64,000 bases of DNA from NCBI RefSeq assembly GCF_014385105.1, contig NZ_JACRTE010000005.1, positions 124,001 to 188,000 of the forward strand, given 5' to 3'. This document shows, in pieces, positions 59,789 to 64,000 of this stretch. Source of the stretch: Qingrenia yutianensis. GTDB taxonomy: Bacteria > Bacillota > Clostridia > UMGS1810. The translations under genes were made by a program, and so were the position numbers. Position 1 is the stretch's first letter. Every line of letters begins with the position of its first letter. The notes beneath the pieces are model-generated. The model saw nothing but the letters and a program-made list of their open reading frames with translations. It was not told the origin of the DNA and made no database searches.

Positions 59789-61041
59789 TGGTAAATCCTT
59801 TCAATATCCGCGCCGAGATTTTTAAAATCCTCGGCAAGGCTCTGGTATCCGCGGTCGATAAAGTGGGTGTTGTAAACCCTGCTTTCACCGTTTGCTGCAA
59901 GCGATGCCACAACAAGCGCCGCGCCCGAACGCAAATCGCACGCGTAAACCGACGCGCCGGTAAGCGATTTTACGCCCTTTATCACCGCAACTTTGCCGTC
60001 AACGCTGATGTCAGCGCCCATTTTTGCAAGTTCGCCCGCGGTTTTAAACCGCTGTTCAAAAATATTTTCTTTAATAATGCTCGTGCCGTTTGCATACGCA
60101 AGAACGCTCATCATAACAGACTGTGCGTCGGTTGGAAAACCTGGATACGGCATAGTTCTGATAATGTCGATTTTATTTATAACCTCGGGCGCTTTGATGT
60201 AAATTTTATCCTCGCCCGTTTTGATTTTTGCACCGCACTCCGCAAGCGCGCTCGTCACCGCGCAAAAGTGCTCGGGGCAAACGTTTTCAAGCTCGGTTTC
60301 ACCGCCCGACACCGCCGTACCGCAAAGATACGTCGCCGCGGCAATTCTGTCCGAAATGACGGTGTGCTCGCAGTCGTGAAAACTTTCGACGCCCTCAATT
60401 TCAATATTCGACGAGCCTGCTCCCGAAATTTTTGCACCCATATCGTTTAAAAAATTCTGCAAATCTTCAATTTCAGGCTCGCGCGCCGCGTTGCAGATTG
60501 TGGTTTTGCCGTTTGAAAGCGACGCGAAAAGCATAATATTTTCGGTTGCGCCCACCGACGGAAAATCGAGATGGACACTTTTATTCTGCATTTTTTTAAG
60601 ACGGCAGTTTATGTAGCCGTGGCTTTCTTCAATTTCAACTCCGAGAGTTTTAAGCGCTTTAAGGTGCAGGTCAATGGGGCGCGGCCCAAGCTCGCACCCG
60701 CCCGGAAAACTCATTGACGCCTCACCCGCGCGCGCGATTATCGCCCCCATAAAAATGATGGACGAACGCATTTTGTTCATAAGCTCATTGGGAATATAAT
60801 TGTTTGTTATAACACTTGCGTCAACGGTAACGGTATCGTTTTCGCGCTTTATTTTACAGCCGAGAAATTTCAAAATTTCCAGCGTAACCTTTACGTCCGA
60901 AAGATTGGGACAATTATGTAAAACGGTGGTACCCTTGTTTAAAATGGCAGCGGCGAGCGACGGCAAAACGGCATTTTTTGAGCCTTGCACGCATATCGAA
61001 CCGCAAAGCGGTTTTCCGCCCGTTATTTTAATGTAGTCCAT
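59785..61041 (-). CDS. murA: UDP-N-acetylglucosamine 1-carboxyvinyltransferase
   Basis: A 418-residue enzyme that adds the enolpyruvyl group of PEP to UDP-GlcNAc, the first committed step of peptidoglycan synthesis. The start at 61041 is used because GGAGGTG is 9 bp upstream. Conserved blocks are QGSKNAVLPSLAAAIL, MRSSIIFMGAIIARAGEA, and GGCELGPRPIDLHLKAL with active-site C116 (the fosfomycin target), so the enzyme should be fosfomycin-sensitive. PYPGFPTDAQSVMMSVLAYA and LRSGAALVVASLAANG are also typical. A long hairpin lies just before the ribosome site. Confidence 0.96.
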   Translation of the reverse strand: MDYIKITGGKPLCGSICVQGSKNAVLPSLAAAILNKGTTVLHNCPNLSDVKVTLEILKFLGCKIKRENDTVTVDASVITNNYIPNELMNKMRSSIIFMGAIIARAGEASMSFPGGCELGPRPIDLHLKALKTLGVEIEESHGYINCRLKKMQNKSVHLDFPSVGATENIMLFASLSNGKTTICNAAREPEIEDLQNFLNDMGAKISGAGSSNIEIEGVESFHDCEHTVISDRIAAATYLCGTAVSGGETELENVCPEHFCAVTSALAECGAKIKTGEDKIYIKAPEVINKIDIIRTMPYPGFPTDAQSVMMSVLAYANGTSIIKENIFEQRFKTAGELAKMGADISVDGKVAVIKGVKSLTGASVYACDLRSGAALVVASLAANGESRVYNTHFIDRGYQSLAEDFKNLGADIERIYQ

Positions 61042-61055
61042 ATAAAAAAACACCT

Positions 61056-61096
61056 CCGTATCAGCTTTTTTGATAATATATGCTATGCCGATACGG
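61056..61096 (-). promoter_or_regulatory. Hairpin adjacent to the murA ribosome binding site
   Basis: In RNA, CCGUAUCGGC pairs with GCUGAUACGG over 10 bp (one G-U pair) with a 21-nt loop. The 3' arm ends in the first two G of the GGAGG site, so the fold could limit murA translation. Confidence 0.5.
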
Positions 61097-61127
61097 TTGT
61101 TTTTGTTACATTGCGCGCCGTTTCACA

Positions 61128-62222
61128 TCACTTTGACGCAAATTTCATAATACTTTCGCATATAAGCTTTGACGCGTCCTTCTGCGCAAGTTTATATGCA
61201 TTTTCGCCGTATTTCTTTCTCAAAGCATCGTTATCCAAAAGTTTGTCAACCGCGCGCGAGAGCGACGATTTGTCAAACACATTTTCTTTTATCATAATCG
61301 CGGCGCTTTCTTTAACCAGCGCGCTTGCGTTAAATTCCTGGTGATTGTGCGTCACATTCGGTGACGGAATAAGTATTGACGGTTTTTTCAGCGCGCAGAT
61401 TTCCGAAAGGGTAATTGCACCCGAACGGCAAATCACAAGGTCTGCCGCCGCAAGATATGTATCCATATTGTGGATATACGGCAGAATTTCAAAATATCCT
61501 CCGTTTCTTACGCCGTTTAAATTTTCCTTAACCCTGTCAAAGTCGCGCTTGCCCGTAGAAATAACAAATTTCACATTTTCTTTTCTTGTGCTCTTTAAAT
61601 AATCGCACAAAACGTCGTTTATCTTCATTGCGCCGAGGCTTCCGCCTACGACCAAAACCAGTTTTTCATCTCCGATATTAAGCTCGGCGCGTGCCTTTTC
61701 CCTATCTGCGTTTATAATGCTTTCGCGCACGGGATTTCCCGTAAGCACCACATTCTTTGCACCCGAAAGATATTTTCTGCTTTCGTCAAAACTTATCGCG
61801 GTGACGGTTGTGTTTTTCGCAAGGAAACGTATTGCGCTTCCGGGGTACACATTCTGCTCGTGTATAAGAGTCGGGATTTTCATTGCGTTTGCCGCCGCAA
61901 CCGCCGGCGCGCAGACGTATCCGCCCGTGCCTATCACGATGTCCGCCTTAAATTTGCGGATTATTTTTTTCATTTTAATTGCTGACAAAATAAATTTAGT
62001 CAAGGGCTTTAAATTTTTAAGAGAGAGGGAGGTTTTAAAGCCCTCGACGTCAATTTGCGTAAGTTTGTAGCCTGCCTTTTTTACAAGCTCGTTTTCCATA
62101 CCGGTTTTTGTGCCGATAAAGAGAATATTTACATTTTCATAGTGATTTTCAAAATATTTTGCGATTGCGATTGCGGGATTTATATGCCCCGCACTGCCGC
62201 CGCCCGATAAGATTATATTCAT
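61128..62222 (-). CDS. murG: UDP-N-acetylglucosamine--lipid I transferase MurG
   Basis: A 364-residue membrane-associated glycosyltransferase that converts lipid I to lipid II. The N-terminal lobe has SGGGSAGHINPAIAIAKYF and VIGTGGYVCAPAVAAANAM; HEQNVYPG and VVGGSLGAMKIND follow; the sugar-nucleotide lobe includes CRSGAITLSEICALKKPSIL. RBS GGCGGTGA precedes the ATG. It lies 17 bp after ftsW. Length is normal. Confidence 0.96.
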   Translation of the reverse strand: MNIILSGGGSAGHINPAIAIAKYFENHYENVNILFIGTKTGMENELVKKAGYKLTQIDVEGFKTSLSLKNLKPLTKFILSAIKMKKIIRKFKADIVIGTGGYVCAPAVAAANAMKIPTLIHEQNVYPGSAIRFLAKNTTVTAISFDESRKYLSGAKNVVLTGNPVRESIINADREKARAELNIGDEKLVLVVGGSLGAMKINDVLCDYLKSTRKENVKFVISTGKRDFDRVKENLNGVRNGGYFEILPYIHNMDTYLAAADLVICRSGAITLSEICALKKPSILIPSPNVTHNHQEFNASALVKESAAIMIKENVFDKSSLSRAVDKLLDNDALRKKYGENAYKLAQKDASKLICESIMKFASK

Positions 62223-62239
62223 ATTTCACCGCCGGAAAA

Positions 62240-63355
62240 TCAGTTATTTTTTGCGGAATACCGCGAAACATTTAAGATATACCCCATTGCCGCAAGCTGA
62301 AAAACAAGCGCCGTACCGCCGTATGAGAAAAACGGCAGAGGCATACCCGTAACAGGCATTGAGCTTGTTACAACGGCGATGTTAATCATCACCTGAAATC
62401 CTATAAGTCCGATAATTCCGCACACAACCATACTTGAAAAGCTGTCGGGCGCCTCTATCGCGATTTTTATTCCGCGCCATATGAGTATCAAAAACAACGC
62501 TATCATAAACACCGCGCCCACAAAGCCGAGTTCCTCGCATATTATCGGGAAAATAAAGTCGTTGTGCGGTTCGGGGATATACAAATATTTTTGTCTGCTT
62601 TGTCCCAGTCCCAAGCCGAAAAATCCGCCCGAGCCTATTGCATAGAGCGACTGAACAATCTGAAATCCGTCGCCGAGATAGTTTTCAAACGGGTCGAGGA
62701 AGGTTAAAAATCTTTTTAATCGGTACGGCTCCAGCGCGATAGCTGCGATAACCGCAACGATAACCGGCGGAAGGCACATACAAAACTGCCATATTTTCGC
62801 ACCGCCCACAAAAAGCACAATCATACCCGACACAAACACGGTAAAAGCACCGCTCAAATGGTTTTCGGCAAATACCAAGCCTGCCATAAACGCACAGAAA
62901 AGTATGTACGGAATAAAATCCGCAAAGAATTTCTGAATTGGTTTTTTGCGCGCCGATATGCTTTTTGCCATAAAAATTATAACGCAGTATTTCGCTATTT
63001 CGGACGGCTGAAAACTTATCGGCCCGAGCTTTAACCAGCGTTTTGCGCCCTTTATGTCCTCGCCGACGATAAGCACCAAAACAAGCAAAACAACCGTAAT
63101 TCCCAAAAGCGGAAGTGCGATACGTTTTGCCCATTCAAGGTCGATACGCGACACGGCATACATTATGATAAGTCCGAAAACGGCAAAAAACATCTGACGT
63201 TTTATGAAGTAAAACGCATCGTTATACTGATAGTGCGCCGACGCACTGCTTGCCGAAAAGGTCATTGTAAGTCCGAATATTATAAGTATTATAAGCGTCG
63301 TCAGAAAGGTAAAATCCACATTGCCCTGCTTTTTTACAAAAAGGGATTTTTTCAC
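62240..63355 (-). CDS. ftsW: Lipid II polymerase / cell division protein FtsW
   Basis: A 371-residue SEDS-family membrane protein with ten predicted helices that polymerises lipid II at the septum together with a class B PBP. SFQPSEIAKYCVIIFMAK and the PLPFFSYGGTALVF block near the C-terminus are family hallmarks. The start is GTG with CGGAGG 8 bp upstream; it lies 30 bp after mraY. It is FtsW rather than RodA because of position in the wall cluster. murD, which commonly lies between mraY and ftsW, is absent here. Confidence 0.95.
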   Translation of the reverse strand: MKKSLFVKKQGNVDFTFLTTLIILIIFGLTMTFSASSASAHYQYNDAFYFIKRQMFFAVFGLIIMYAVSRIDLEWAKRIALPLLGITVVLLVLVLIVGEDIKGAKRWLKLGPISFQPSEIAKYCVIIFMAKSISARKKPIQKFFADFIPYILFCAFMAGLVFAENHLSGAFTVFVSGMIVLFVGGAKIWQFCMCLPPVIVAVIAAIALEPYRLKRFLTFLDPFENYLGDGFQIVQSLYAIGSGGFFGLGLGQSRQKYLYIPEPHNDFIFPIICEELGFVGAVFMIALFLILIWRGIKIAIEAPDSFSSMVVCGIIGLIGFQVMINIAVVTSSMPVTGMPLPFFSYGGTALVFQLAAMGYILNVSRYSAKNN

Positions 63356-63385
63356 TTTTTATGCCTCCGAAAACCAAAAACAAAT

Positions 63386-64000
63386 TTACACAACCATAAA
63401 GTACGAAATCACGCAAAACAAAAAACTTGCGAGAATGAACATCACAACAATTTTGCGTTCGGAAAATCCCGACATCTCAAAATGGTGATGAATGGGGCTC
63501 ATTTTAAACACTCTTTTGCCCGTAAGTTTATACGACGTAACCTGAATTATAACCGAAAGCGTTTCGATTATATAAATTCCGCCGGCAAAAACGAGTATGA
63601 GCGGAAGCTTTAAAACCAGCGCCGCACCGCATACCGCACCGCCTAAAAACAGCGAACCCGTGTCTCCCATAAATACCTTTGCAGGATACGCATTGAACAC
63701 CAGAAATGCCAAAAGCGAACCCGTGAGTGACGCACAGAAAACGGTGATTGATTCGTCGCCGAATTTATATGCCATAACGGTGAAAAATATTGAAACAACC
63801 GTTGTTACGCTTGCCGCCAGTCCATCGAGTCCGTCGGTTAAGTTGACGCTGTTTGTACCGCCGACCATAACGAAAACCGCAAACGGAATGTAAAAATGCC
63901 AAAGATTTAACCGCCATTTTGTAAAAGGTACAATTACCTCATACGACAAAACGCCCGTTTTGACGCCGACCACCGCCGCAAGCGAAGCGGCAAGAATTTG
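63386..64000 (-). CDS. mraY: Phospho-N-acetylmuramoyl-pentapeptide-transferase, partial
   Basis: The reading frame stays open to the window edge, so the N-terminal part is missing (a GTG at 63973 is only an internal codon). MraY transfers the muramyl-pentapeptide to undecaprenyl phosphate to give lipid I. The catalytic region is here: TNSVNLTDGLDGLAASV, FMGDTGSLFLGG and MSPIHHHFEMSGFSERKIVV, with several transmembrane helices. It is the most upstream gene of the cell-wall cluster visible in the window. Confidence 0.96.
   Translation of the reverse strand, partial: QILAASLAAVVGVKTGVLSYEVIVPFTKWRLNLWHFYIPFAVFVMVGGTNSVNLTDGLDGLAASVTTVVSIFFTVMAYKFGDESITVFCASLTGSLLAFLVFNAYPAKVFMGDTGSLFLGGAVCGAALVLKLPLILVFAGGIYIIETLSVIIQVTSYKLTGKRVFKMSPIHHHFEMSGFSERKIVVMFILASFLFCVISYFMVV

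Noticed and set aside
1..64000. CRISPR arrays, transposases, integrases, phage genes, att sites
   Set aside because: No regularly spaced repeats, no transposase or integrase motifs and no tRNA-flanking direct repeats were found.

Overview
The window reads as the chromosome of an anaerobic, spore-forming-lineage Firmicute (class Clostridia). The evidence is the gene content: yunB, a LonB-type protease, a PdaA-type deacetylase, S-layer-homology (SLH) proteins, a clostridial-style cell-wall cluster, strong sigma-A promoters and AGGAGG-type ribosome binding sites. It carries a large plant-polysaccharide locus, so a gut or lignocellulose habitat is likely, but the species cannot be named from this sequence. 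No rRNA, tRNA, CRISPR array, transposase or prophage was found.

Region 1 (1-22.7 kb, minus strand) is a Gram-positive polysaccharide utilisation locus. From its promoter end it holds a GH28-like beta-helix enzyme, a sugar ABC importer (binding lipoprotein plus two permeases, no ATPase), a cytoplasmic GH42-like enzyme, an SLH-anchored protein, two large secreted proteins of uncertain role, two giant secreted clan GH-A glycosidases that are tandem paralogues, and a truncated GH3 enzyme at the window edge. Secreted enzymes probably cut a galactose- or uronate-containing polymer at the cell surface, the importer takes up the fragments, and the cytoplasmic enzymes finish them.

Region 2 (22.8-34.4 kb) has an SLH-PdaA fusion diverging from mltG-pncB, then a class B PBP diverging from yunB, then radC, tlyA, dxs and oapA. 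A pair of inverted, multi-hairpin repeats fills the 489-bp gap at 27.3-27.8 kb.

Region 3 (34.5-35.2 kb) is a gene-free stretch that I identify as the OLE RNA (ornate large extremophilic RNA). It has its own promoter and lies just upstream of the gene for its membrane partner OapA, followed by dxs and tlyA as in known OLE operons.

Region 4 (35.2-50.7 kb) holds housekeeping genes: a radical SAM gene with an apparently exact 585-bp in-frame internal duplication, rnc, acpP, lonB, then on the plus strand yqhQ, prmC, a yhaO/yhaN-like nuclease pair, yloU, yloV/fakA-like and recG, closed by a cation/proton antiporter.

Region 5 (50.8-54.6 kb) is tcdA and a metNIQ methionine importer. The metNIQ leader encodes a 32-residue peptide rich in Met and Cys, followed by mutually exclusive antiterminator and terminator helices. 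This looks like ribosome-mediated attenuation of a methionine transporter, whereas S-box or T-box control is the usual arrangement in Firmicutes. It is the best candidate for an undescribed system here.

Region 6 (54.7-64 kb, minus strand) has a secreted copper-amine-oxidase-N-domain protein, nrdR, and a division/cell-wall cluster ordered mraY, ftsW, murG, murA, ftsQ, DUF881, sbp, ftsZ.
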